DNA of 59,332 nucleotides from Chloroflexota bacterium (lineage in GTDB: Bacteria > Chloroflexota > Ktedonobacteria > Ktedonobacterales > Ktedonobacteraceae), in assembly GCA_902812455.1 (NCBI GenBank), contig CADDZH010000019.1, positions 1 to 59,332 on the forward strand, in the 5' to 3' direction. Numbering within the stretch: the stretch's first letter is position 1; every line of letters starts with the position of its first letter. Below the pieces are notes generated by a model, which saw nothing but the letters and a program-made list of their open reading frames with translations, did not search any database and was not told the DNA's origin. The translations under genes and the position numbers were made by a program. Shown here piece after piece: positions 17,976-24,091 of this stretch.

Positions 17976-19580
17976 CTACTGTAGCAGGCCGGTGCTAAAG
18001 CAGTAATTTGAATCGGGTGGAGGCGGCATCGCTATTTTCATGATATTCGTAAAGATGTAATTATACATATCGGCCACCATCGGCCCATCGGCGGAACCAC
18101 CTTCGCCTCCATTTTCCCTCAGCGCCACAATCGTGAGAGCGGGATTGGGGTAAGGAGCCTGCGTAATGAGCCAGGCTTCGGCGGGCCTGCCACCTCCAAT
18201 CTCGCCGGTTCCGGTTTTGGCCATCAGCGCCCAGGGAGAGTCAATCAGCGGGGGAACGATAGAGCCAGACCCACAACGCACCACGCCATACATTGCGGTG
18301 CGAACCTGGCTTGCTGTTGTGCTGGAGATGGGCGTCCCCAGAGACTGCGGGCTTGCCGAATAGACAACAGCGCCATTGGGATCTACAATCTTCATCACCA
18401 GGGTTGGGCGCATGAAGTTGCCATCGTTGGCAATCGTATTATCAAGCACTGCCATCTGCATCGGCGTGACCGCATCTACGCCCTGCCCAAAGGAATTCTC
18501 GGCAAGCCTATTGATCTGGAGCGTGCCGTTCTTGGGAGTGACACTGCTGGGAGTAACAGGCAGATCAAAGGGAATTTGCTGGCCGACATAAAAACGCTTA
18601 TTGTAGTCCAGCCAGGTATCAACTCCCGTTTCAGCCCCAACCTGGGCAAAGATGATATTATCCGAATGCACGTAGCCATACTCCAGGGTTACAGGGAAGT
18701 TACGAGTATAAGGCAGGATGTTATTGCCAACCGGGCCAAACGTCTCCGTGCTATCGCCAGTACCGATGGTGACAGGCCCAACAGCTTGTGGGTGATCTGG
18801 GTTGTGATCGTTGTAGAAGAGGTCACTTAAATGAGCGTGACCGGAGTCGAGCGCTGCCGCAAGTGTCATGGTCTTATAGATTGAGCCGGGCACGTAGGTT
18901 CCCTGGATAGGGCGCTCAAGCAGGGGCTGCTCGGGATCATGCACCAACGAGTTATAGTAAGAGAAATCGCCTTGTGCGAGTGTTTGCACCAGTTTATTGG
19001 GATCATACCCTGGCCGGCTCAACATGGCCAGAATCTCGCCTGTGTGAGGGTCTGACACAATCACGGCACCCTTATCGGTGGCAAACACATTGACATTATC
19101 AGGAGCTGGTGCATCGGTAGTAAAATACCTGTCAACCGCTCGCTGTATGCGCACATCTATCGTCAGGTAAATGTCATCTCCAACAGGAGGACGATGCAAC
19201 AACTGGTTCACGGTATTATCAAGGGCGGTCAATCCAACCCGGCCACTCAAGTAGTTATCGTACTGGTGCTCAATGCCGGTCGAAGCGAACTGGGGGCCGG
19301 CATAATAGCCAATGAGACCGGCAAGCGATGGCTCGAAATAGCGACGAATATACCCACAGCCGCTGGGAGAGGGTACCGATTCTGCCAGGAGCACACCATT
19401 ACGGTCGAAAATGCGACCACGCACAGGCGCGCTATCCGGCAGGCAGTGACGAGAATTATGAATATTTGATGTCACTTGCTGGGCCATGACGACCTGCCAG
19501 TATACCAGCCCAACACTTAATGCGATGAAGAGCACGATAAACAATCGGGTCAGCTTGCGGATGTTATCGCCAACATTCAT
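17976..19580 (-). CDS. Penicillin-binding protein (class B-like D,D-transpeptidase)
   Basis: A 534-aa peptidoglycan transpeptidase. A membrane anchor spans residues about 12-32. A PBP dimerisation-type segment with VRGRIFDRNGVLLAES follows at 53-68. The catalytic triad motifs are complete: S233-x-x-K236 in PGSIYKTM, S306-D-N308, and K455-T-G in AKTGTGE. GAGGTC lies upstream of the ATG. It resembles PbpA/FtsI proteins that crosslink the cell wall during elongation or division. No mraY/mur/ftsW genes are adjacent, so its precise process is not set by context. It stands alone on the minus strand with a 450-base repeat-filled gap upstream. Confidence 0.92.
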   Translation of the reverse strand: MNVGDNIRKLTRLFIVLFIALSVGLVYWQVVMAQQVTSNIHNSRHCLPDSAPVRGRIFDRNGVLLAESVPSPSGCGYIRRYFEPSLAGLIGYYAGPQFASTGIEHQYDNYLSGRVGLTALDNTVNQLLHRPPVGDDIYLTIDVRIQRAVDRYFTTDAPAPDNVNVFATDKGAVIVSDPHTGEILAMLSRPGYDPNKLVQTLAQGDFSYYNSLVHDPEQPLLERPIQGTYVPGSIYKTMTLAAALDSGHAHLSDLFYNDHNPDHPQAVGPVTIGTGDSTETFGPVGNNILPYTRNFPVTLEYGYVHSDNIIFAQVGAETGVDTWLDYNKRFYVGQQIPFDLPVTPSSVTPKNGTLQINRLAENSFGQGVDAVTPMQMAVLDNTIANDGNFMRPTLVMKIVDPNGAVVYSASPQSLGTPISSTTASQVRTAMYGVVRCGSGSIVPPLIDSPWALMAKTGTGEIGGGRPAEAWLITQAPYPNPALTIVALRENGGEGGSADGPMVADMYNYIFTNIMKIAMPPPPDSNYCFSTGLLQ

Positions 19581-19675
19581 ATCGAATTGACCTCTTCTAT
19601 AGACTTGTTATTCTGGTTTTTAGGCAAGGTTCAACTGAACGTGACAGTTTCTCAATCAACAGAAAAATCCAGACA

Positions 19676-19744
19676 TGTCATGTTGAGCGAAGCGAAACAT
19701 CCACTGCCGATCGACGGAGATCCTTCGCTTCGCTCAGGATGACA
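19676..19744. repeat. Repeat family B, copy 1
   Basis: A 69-base inverted-repeat unit: it begins TGTCATGTTGAGCGAAGCG and ends CTTCGCTTCGCTCAGGATGACA-like, with about 20 bases between the arms. The arms can form a long stem. Related copies are at 20838-20888 and 20924-20992, with a fragment at 20807. Confidence 0.85.
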
Positions 19745-19836
19745 TTTTGAACCTTGCCCTAGCACTATATCCGGCACAAGTGTAGCATTGTTCATAGCGA
19801 ATGGCAAGCAAAAGAGGTCACAAGGGGCAGGGAGGG

Positions 19837-19994
19837 TTACAGGGGTAGGTTTTTCCGTGAACCCGCCTCTTCAGCGGATCGTAGCCTGTAGGGACAAGGG
19901 GTGGATGTGGATGGGTGGAAGGGGCCTTGTGCTTGTCCCCGTGCCCTCGCGCCTCGTACGCTCCTCTCTTGCCCCAAAAAACCTACCCCTGTAA
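19837..19994. repeat. Repeat family D, copy 2, with terminal inverted repeats
   Basis: TTACAGGGGTAGGTTTTT (19837-19854) is inverted at the other end as AAAAACCTACCCCTGTAA (19977-19994), giving a 158-base MITE-like unit. Inside is the family D core: CCTGTAGGGACAAGGGGTGG, then GGGGCCTTGTGCTTG. It carries no reading frame. Confidence 0.8.
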
Positions 19995-20030
19995 AGCCAC
20001 CCCGCCCCTACGAATTCCTCTCAAAAAAGG

Positions 20031-20645
20031 CTACTTGCGTCCCTGCGCGTAGCGGCGGGCTACCTCATCCCAGTTCACGACGTTCCACCAGGCATTGAGG
20101 TACTCAGGACGGCGATTCTGGTACTTGAGATAGTAGGCATGCTCCCAGACATCGATGCCCATAACAGGATACAGGCCATCCATCAACGGGCTGTCCTGGT
20201 TGGCAGTGGAGATCACCTGGAGCTTGCCATTCTGGTCAAGCACAAGCCAGGCCCAGCCAGAACCAAAACGCTTGGCCCCTGCATCATTCATAGCCGCTTT
20301 GAAGGCATCGAACGAGCCAAATGCCTGCTGGATGGCGCTGGCAAGCTCTCCGGTTGGCTGGCCGCCGCCATTTGGCTTCATGATGCGCCAGAACATCGAA
20401 TGGTTGGCATGGCCGCCTCCATTATTGCGCACTGCTGTGCGGATGTCCTGGGGCACGTCGTTAATGCGCCTCATCAAATCGTCAACATCAAGCGACGCAA
20501 GATCGCTATGGTTTTGCAGGGCCGCGTTCAAAGCATTGACGTAGGCGGCATGGTGCTTATCGTGATGGATCTGCATCGTCAGGGTATCGATGTATGGCTC
20601 CAATGCATTGTAGTCATACGGCAAAGGCGGAAGTTCGTAAGCCAT
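20031..20645 (-). CDS. sodA: Superoxide dismutase, Mn/Fe type
   Basis: A 204-aa cytoplasmic enzyme that converts superoxide to hydrogen peroxide and oxygen. Metal ligands are visible as H27 (in [12 protein letters not shown]), H82 ([11 protein letters not shown]), D165 and H169 ([11 protein letters not shown]). The GGGHANH and DVWEHAYY motifs favour manganese over iron, but cambialistic use cannot be excluded. GAAAGGAG lies 6 bases upstream of the ATG. It is monocistronic, flanked on both sides by repeat-containing gaps. The upstream region on the minus strand is AT-rich enough for a promoter, but no clear consensus was found. Confidence 0.96.
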   Translation of the reverse strand: MAYELPPLPYDYNALEPYIDTLTMQIHHDKHHAAYVNALNAALQNHSDLASLDVDDLMRRINDVPQDIRTAVRNNGGGHANHSMFWRIMKPNGGGQPTGELASAIQQAFGSFDAFKAAMNDAGAKRFGSGWAWLVLDQNGKLQVISTANQDSPLMDGLYPVMGIDVWEHAYYLKYQNRRPEYLNAWWNVVNWDEVARRYAQGRK

Positions 20646-20837
20646 AAAAATCTCCTTTCGTTAACAGCTAAATAGGGAGGATTTCCCCCTCTTAACATGG
20701 ACATTGCTGTGGTTCCATCAGGCTTTAATGGCTATGTCCACTATCATTCTAGCGAAAGTAAGAGACCCGCTGCAAGGGCCAAAAGGACAGATTGTTTTCG
20801 CGAGACCATGTCATTCTGAGCGCATGAGCCGAAGCAA

Positions 20838-20888
20838 TGTCATTCTGAGCGAAGCGAAGAATCCGATGCCCATCGACGGAGATCCTTC
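20838..20888. repeat. Repeat family B, copy 2, truncated
   Basis: It matches copy 3 through TGTCATTCTGAGCGAAGCG, GAATCCGATGCC and GGAGATCCTTC, then ends before the right arm of the palindrome. A shorter left-arm fragment (TGTCATTCTGAGCG) lies immediately upstream at 20807. Confidence 0.75.
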
Positions 20889-20923
20889 CCCCATAGGCGT
20901 TAACTTCAGGGTGCGTGCCACCA

Positions 20924-20992
20924 TGTCATTCTGAGCGAAGCGAAGAATCCGATGCCGATCGAGCGAGATCCTTCGCTTCGCTCAGGATGACA
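20924..20992. repeat. Repeat family B, copy 3, complete
   Basis: A 69-base unit beginning TGTCATTCTGAGCGAAGCG and ending CGCTTCGCTCAGGATGACA. The two arms are near-perfect inverted repeats. Confidence 0.85.
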
Positions 20993-21089
20993 AGTGTTAC
21001 TGGTCTTGTTTGTCAATAATCATTATTATGCTACCATGTAACATACAGCGAAGAAATACTATTCATCATCAGCTTCAGGAGCAAGTTCT

Positions 21090-21716
21090 ATGAGCTTACA
21101 AGAGCCTCGACCAGGCACATGGCAACTTTTTCGCATCTGGGCAGGCGTGGGATTACAATCCTTTGGTGGTGGGGCATCAACAACGTTTTTGATACAGCGC
21201 GCATTTATAGAGAAACACGAATGGCTAACAATAGAAGAGTTTATGCATCTATGGAGCCTGTGTCTTCTTACGCCTGGCATCAACCTCATAGCGCTTACAG
21301 TCCTGATAGGAAAGAAGCTAGGAGGAATACGGGGTATAGTTGCTTCACTCGCCGGCCTGCTCTTGCCCAGCGCAACGATCACGTGCCTGCTCGCGGCCAT
21401 CTTCAAGCAAATAGAGCATATAGCAGCAGTGCAGGCGGTTCTACGGGGCGTAGTACCGGCGACTGGCGGAATTATGCTCGTCGTCGCATTCAATTTCGCG
21501 CTGCCCGCTCTGCGTAAGGGCTATAAAGAGGGGGTGTTCTACTTGCTGGGAAGCGGCATTCTTATAGTCACCTGCCTGCTTGCCGTCATTCTCTTGAAGC
21601 TCTCGGTGGTGATTGTGGTGCTCGGCGCTGTTTTGCTCGGTGCGCTCTTGTTTACACCCAGGTCAACAAAACCAGATGCTCCTCTGGTTGAGGAAGAGCA
21701 GAGAGGACAGGAATGA
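21090..21716 (+). CDS. chrA: Chromate transporter, N-terminal CHR-domain subunit
   Basis: A 208-aa membrane protein of the CHR family. It carries the N-terminal CHR features: FRIWAGVGLQSFGGGASTTF at about residues 11-30, WLTIEEFMHLWSLCLLTPGINLIA, and several membrane helices to about residue 185. CHR proteins export chromate or related oxyanions. In large ChrA proteins two CHR domains are fused; here they are separate genes, and this is the first half. AGGAGC lies before the ATG. The stop overlaps the next gene's ATG (ATGA). Whether chromate is the real substrate cannot be told. Confidence 0.88.
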   Translation: MSLQEPRPGTWQLFRIWAGVGLQSFGGGASTTFLIQRAFIEKHEWLTIEEFMHLWSLCLLTPGINLIALTVLIGKKLGGIRGIVASLAGLLLPSATITCLLAAIFKQIEHIAAVQAVLRGVVPATGGIMLVVAFNFALPALRKGYKEGVFYLLGSGILIVTCLLAVILLKLSVVIVVLGAVLLGALLFTPRSTKPDAPLVEEEQRGQE

Positions 21717-22225
21717 TCAACCCCTTAATCTACTTTTTGCTTTTTCTGAAGGCTTCGCTCTTCTCAACCGGGGGGTTTAGCAATTTGCCCAGCCTGCACC
21801 AGGATTTGATAGCCAATGGCTGGGCCAACGAAGCTGACTTCGGGCAGTCGATTGTCATTGGACAGGTAAGTCCTGGCCCGAATGGCTTATGGGTGATCAG
21901 CCTGGGCTACTTCACTTATGGCTATCTCGGCGCATTCCTGGCCCTGGTTGCTATCACCATCCCTCCGCTGCTGGTACTGGCCATCTCTTCCGGCTACAGC
22001 CACATTGAGCATCAAGCATGGGTGCGAGGCGCTATGCAAGGTGTTTCGCTTGCCGTGGTCGGCCTTTTACTCACCGTCGTCTGGACTATCTTGCGCCAGC
22101 CTGGAGTGGACTGGAAAGGGCTATTGATAGCCGCAGGCGCCTTCGGGCTGGCCTTGAGCCGCAAGGTACACCTTCTGCTTATTCTGGGCCTGGCAGGGCT
22201 TGCCGGATATTTTTTGTATCGCTGA
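21713..22225 (+). CDS. Chromate transporter, second CHR-domain subunit
   Basis: A 170-aa membrane protein, the partner CHR domain. FLKASLFSTGGFSNLPSLHQ (about residues 12-31) and GQVSPGPNGLWVISLGYFTYG are typical of this family, which usually shows a G-x-FGG and a PGP motif. Its coupled start (ATGA overlap with the gene before) indicates that both halves form a heterodimeric transporter. It is convergent with citrate synthase; a repeat A palindrome lies between the two genes. Confidence 0.88.
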   Translation: MINPLIYFLLFLKASLFSTGGFSNLPSLHQDLIANGWANEADFGQSIVIGQVSPGPNGLWVISLGYFTYGYLGAFLALVAITIPPLLVLAISSGYSHIEHQAWVRGAMQGVSLAVVGLLLTVVWTILRQPGVDWKGLLIAAGAFGLALSRKVHLLLILGLAGLAGYFLYR

Positions 22226-22266
22226 ATGGGCATAATTATGAAGCTCAGGAAATTGATCGGCACTTC

Positions 22267-22314
22267 TGTAGGGGCCGATTTATCGCGACCACCGCCGATT
22301 GATCGGCCCCTACA
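22267..22314. repeat. Repeat family A, copy 2, perfect palindrome ends
   Basis: TGTAGGGGCCGAT at the left and ATCGGCCCCTACA at the right are exact inverted repeats around a 22-base centre (48 bases in all). It sits between the convergent chromate transporter and citrate synthase genes, where the hairpin could also serve as a two-way transcription barrier. No T-run follows. Confidence 0.85.
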
Positions 22315-22324
22315 CATATTCCGT

Positions 22325-23479
22325 TTATCGCTCGTCGAGCGGCACAAAGCGCAGGTTGGTTGGCCCGGTATACTCGGATAGAGGGCGAATCAAGCGGTTA
22401 TTGCCGATCTGCTCCAGAATGTGAGCAGTCCAGCCAGCAACGCGGCTCACTGCGAAGGTGGGTGTAAAGAAATCTTTGGGTAGCCCAACCGCATTGAGCA
22501 GCGCAGCAGAGTAGAATTCGACATTGGTGTAGAGGTTGTGCCCCGGTTTCTGCTCTTCCAATAAGGCCAGCGCCAGCTCTTCGACGCGGCGTGCGAGAAC
22601 AAAGGCCTGGGGATCGGCAAGGCGAGCCAGTTCGCGCAATTCTTCGGCGCGCGGATCCTCCGCCTTATAAACCCGGTGACCAAAGCCCATCAAGCGCTCA
22701 CCACGCGCCAGAGTATTGCGCAGCCAGGGCTCGGCATTTTCGGCGGTTCCAATGGCCTCCAGCATATCCATCACCTTCGAGGGAGCGCCGCCATGTAGCG
22801 GTCCCTTCAAGGCGCCAATAGCGGCGACAACTGCCGAGACAATATCGGATTCCGTGCTGGCTACGACGCGGGCTGTGAACGTCGAAGCGTTCATGCCGTG
22901 ATCGGCAACCAGGACCAGGTAGGCATTCAAGGCCTGCACATGCTGCTCCTCCGGCATCTTTCCATGCAGCAGGTAAAGGTAGTTGGCTGCATGACCCAGT
23001 CCTGGCTGCGACTCCAGCGGCTCCATGCCATTCCGAATGCGCTGGAAGGCGGCAAGGAACAGGGGAAAACGGGCAGTGAGCGCAATAGCCTGGTCAATGG
23101 TTGGTTTGCCTTTAATGGCAGCAGCGCCCCAGGCTGAGGCGGCTGTACGCAGCACGTCCATCGGCTCTGTAGTAACGGGCAAGGCTCGCAGCACCTGCAC
23201 GACTGAGCCTGGTAAGGTGCGTTCCGCAGAGAGGCGAGCCTTGAGATCGGCAAGCTCTGCCCTATTCGGAAGATGACCAGACCAGAGCAAGTACATGATT
23301 TCCTCGAAAGAGGTAGTGCGGGCCAGGTCATGGATATTGTAGCCGCGATAAATCAGGCGCCCCTGGGTTCCTTCTATCTTGCTCAGGGAAGTTGTTGCGG
23401 CCACAACGCCTTCCAGGCCGCCTTTTTGAGGCATGGGGCTTTGAGCATTCGTGCCGGCTTCCGGTGTCCTCGTTGACAT
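22325..23479 (-). CDS. gltA: Citrate synthase
   Basis: A 384-aa enzyme that condenses acetyl-CoA with oxaloacetate to citrate. Catalytic positions are visible: H229 in GPLHGGAPS, H268 in GFGHRVYKAEDPR, and D336 in LPKDFFTPTFA. Its length and sequence type (GLEGVVAATTSLSKIEG start) match the short citrate/2-methylcitrate synthase group, and either substrate is possible; no prp genes are nearby, favouring citrate. AAGGAG lies before the ATG. Expression appears elaborate: a good promoter at 23622-23650, four phased TTGAT repeats upstream of it, and a predicted three-way-junction RNA in the leader at 23505-23557. Confidence 0.93.
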   Translation of the reverse strand: MSTRTPEAGTNAQSPMPQKGGLEGVVAATTSLSKIEGTQGRLIYRGYNIHDLARTTSFEEIMYLLWSGHLPNRAELADLKARLSAERTLPGSVVQVLRALPVTTEPMDVLRTAASAWGAAAIKGKPTIDQAIALTARFPLFLAAFQRIRNGMEPLESQPGLGHAANYLYLLHGKMPEEQHVQALNAYLVLVADHGMNASTFTARVVASTESDIVSAVVAAIGALKGPLHGGAPSKVMDMLEAIGTAENAEPWLRNTLARGERLMGFGHRVYKAEDPRAEELRELARLADPQAFVLARRVEELALALLEEQKPGHNLYTNVEFYSAALLNAVGLPKDFFTPTFAVSRVAGWTAHILEQIGNNRLIRPLSEYTGPTNLRFVPLDER

Positions 23480-23504
23480 AGTATTATCGCTCCTTAATCC
23501 TTAT

Positions 23505-23557
23505 TCCGCTGGGCAACGACGCTATCGCGTCTAATGCTGCGCATTCAGCCCAGCGGA
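23505..23557 (-). promoter_or_regulatory. Predicted three-way-junction RNA in the citrate synthase leader
   Basis: On the minus strand a 10-bp closing stem (TCCGCTGGGC with GCCCAGCGGA) encloses two 5-bp hairpins: AATGC-GCA-GCATT and GACGC-GATA-GCGTC. All stems are perfect Watson-Crick. The element lies between the promoter and the ribosome-binding site of citrate synthase, ending about 25 bases before the start codon. It matches no riboswitch core known to me. Confidence 0.55.
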
Positions 23558-23621
23558 TCAGTAGCCTTTGTGCTTCTGTTCTTAGCTTTATTTGCTTGAT
23601 CGGGATCATCCCTTATTGCAA

Positions 23622-23650
23622 GTTGTAGCATGAAATTGGATGAAAGTCAA
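23622..23650 (-). promoter_or_regulatory. Promoter of citrate synthase
   Basis: On the minus strand TTGACT (23650-23645) and TACAAC (23627-23622) are separated by 17 bases. The predicted start near 23615 gives a leader of about 135 bases that contains the three-way junction. Confidence 0.6.
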
Positions 23651-23656
23651 TGTTTT

Positions 23657-23691
23657 TTGATATTACTTGATAATATTTGATTTGTATTGAT
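23657..23691. repeat. Four TTGAT repeats at exact 10-bp spacing
   Basis: TTGAT starts at 23657, 23667, 23677 and 23687, followed by TTGAC at 23694. The block is very AT-rich and directly upstream of the citrate synthase -35 box (as ATCAA on the transcribed minus strand). One repeat per helical turn suggests cooperative protein binding or a bent, UP-element-like site. Confidence 0.75.
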
Positions 23692-23698
23692 TTTTGAC

Positions 23699-24091
23699 TT
23701 ACCCCATAAATGGTTGGATGATATTCACCACGTCATCGACCGAAAATGGCTTGGGCAGGGTGGCATCGATGTTGCAGATGGCCGAGGCCTCGGCCAGTGT
23801 ATCGAGGGCTGACATCAGGATGATGACGTGGCGGTTTTGCAGGCGAGGCTCTGCTGCCAGGATGTCACAAATCTCTTTGCCATTAAGGCCGGGCATCAAA
23901 AAGTCGAGGAAGACCAGGTAATTATCTTCGCCACGCAAGATTTCCAGGGCCTCCAGCCCGTGGCGCGCTGCACGAATGGGATATCCTTCAAAATCAAGGA
24001 TATCGATCATCATGTCGCGAATGATGGGATCGTCATCTACGATCAAGACTTTGCGCGGCTTGCTATGCCTGTTATTGTTGTACTGGCTCAC
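23699..24091 (-). CDS. Single-domain response regulator (CheY-like)
   Basis: A 130-aa receiver domain without output domain. The acidic pocket is D19-D20 (KVLIVDDD), the phosphoacceptor is D63 in LVFLDFLMPGLNG, the Thr/Ser position is in IILMSAL, and the invariant Lys is in LPKPFSVDD. It starts with GTG at 24091 inside the end of the upstream histidine kinase gene (20-base overlap), so it is translationally coupled to the kinase and is its likely phosphorylation partner. Signal output must go through protein-protein contact or a further phosphotransfer. Confidence 0.93.
   Translation of the reverse strand: MSQYNNNRHSKPRKVLIVDDDPIIRDMMIDILDFEGYPIRAARHGLEALEILRGEDNYLVFLDFLMPGLNGKEICDILAAEPRLQNRHVIILMSALDTLAEASAICNIDATLPKPFSVDDVVNIIQPFMG

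Larger units (their letters stand above)
19581..20030. other. Intergenic region packed with repeats
   Basis: 450 bases between the superoxide dismutase and penicillin-binding protein genes, both on the minus strand. It holds repeat B copy 1 (19676-19744) and the complete repeat D copy 2 with terminal inverted repeats (19837-19994). The remaining sequence next to the PBP gene should contain its promoter (TATAGA near 19597), but no clear -35 is seen. No gene. Confidence 0.6.
20646..21089. other. Divergent intergenic region with repeat B copies
   Basis: 444 bases between the superoxide dismutase gene (minus) and the chromate transporter genes (plus). It contains a repeat B fragment near 20807-20833, a truncated copy at 20838-20888 and a full copy at 20924-20992. 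Bases 21005-21060 are AT-rich and are the likely promoter region of the chromate transporter. No gene. Confidence 0.6.

Noticed and set aside
20031..20645. Composite transposon formed by family B repeats around superoxide dismutase
   Set aside because: The repeats are short palindromes without transposase or visible target duplications, and the gene is an ordinary housekeeping gene.
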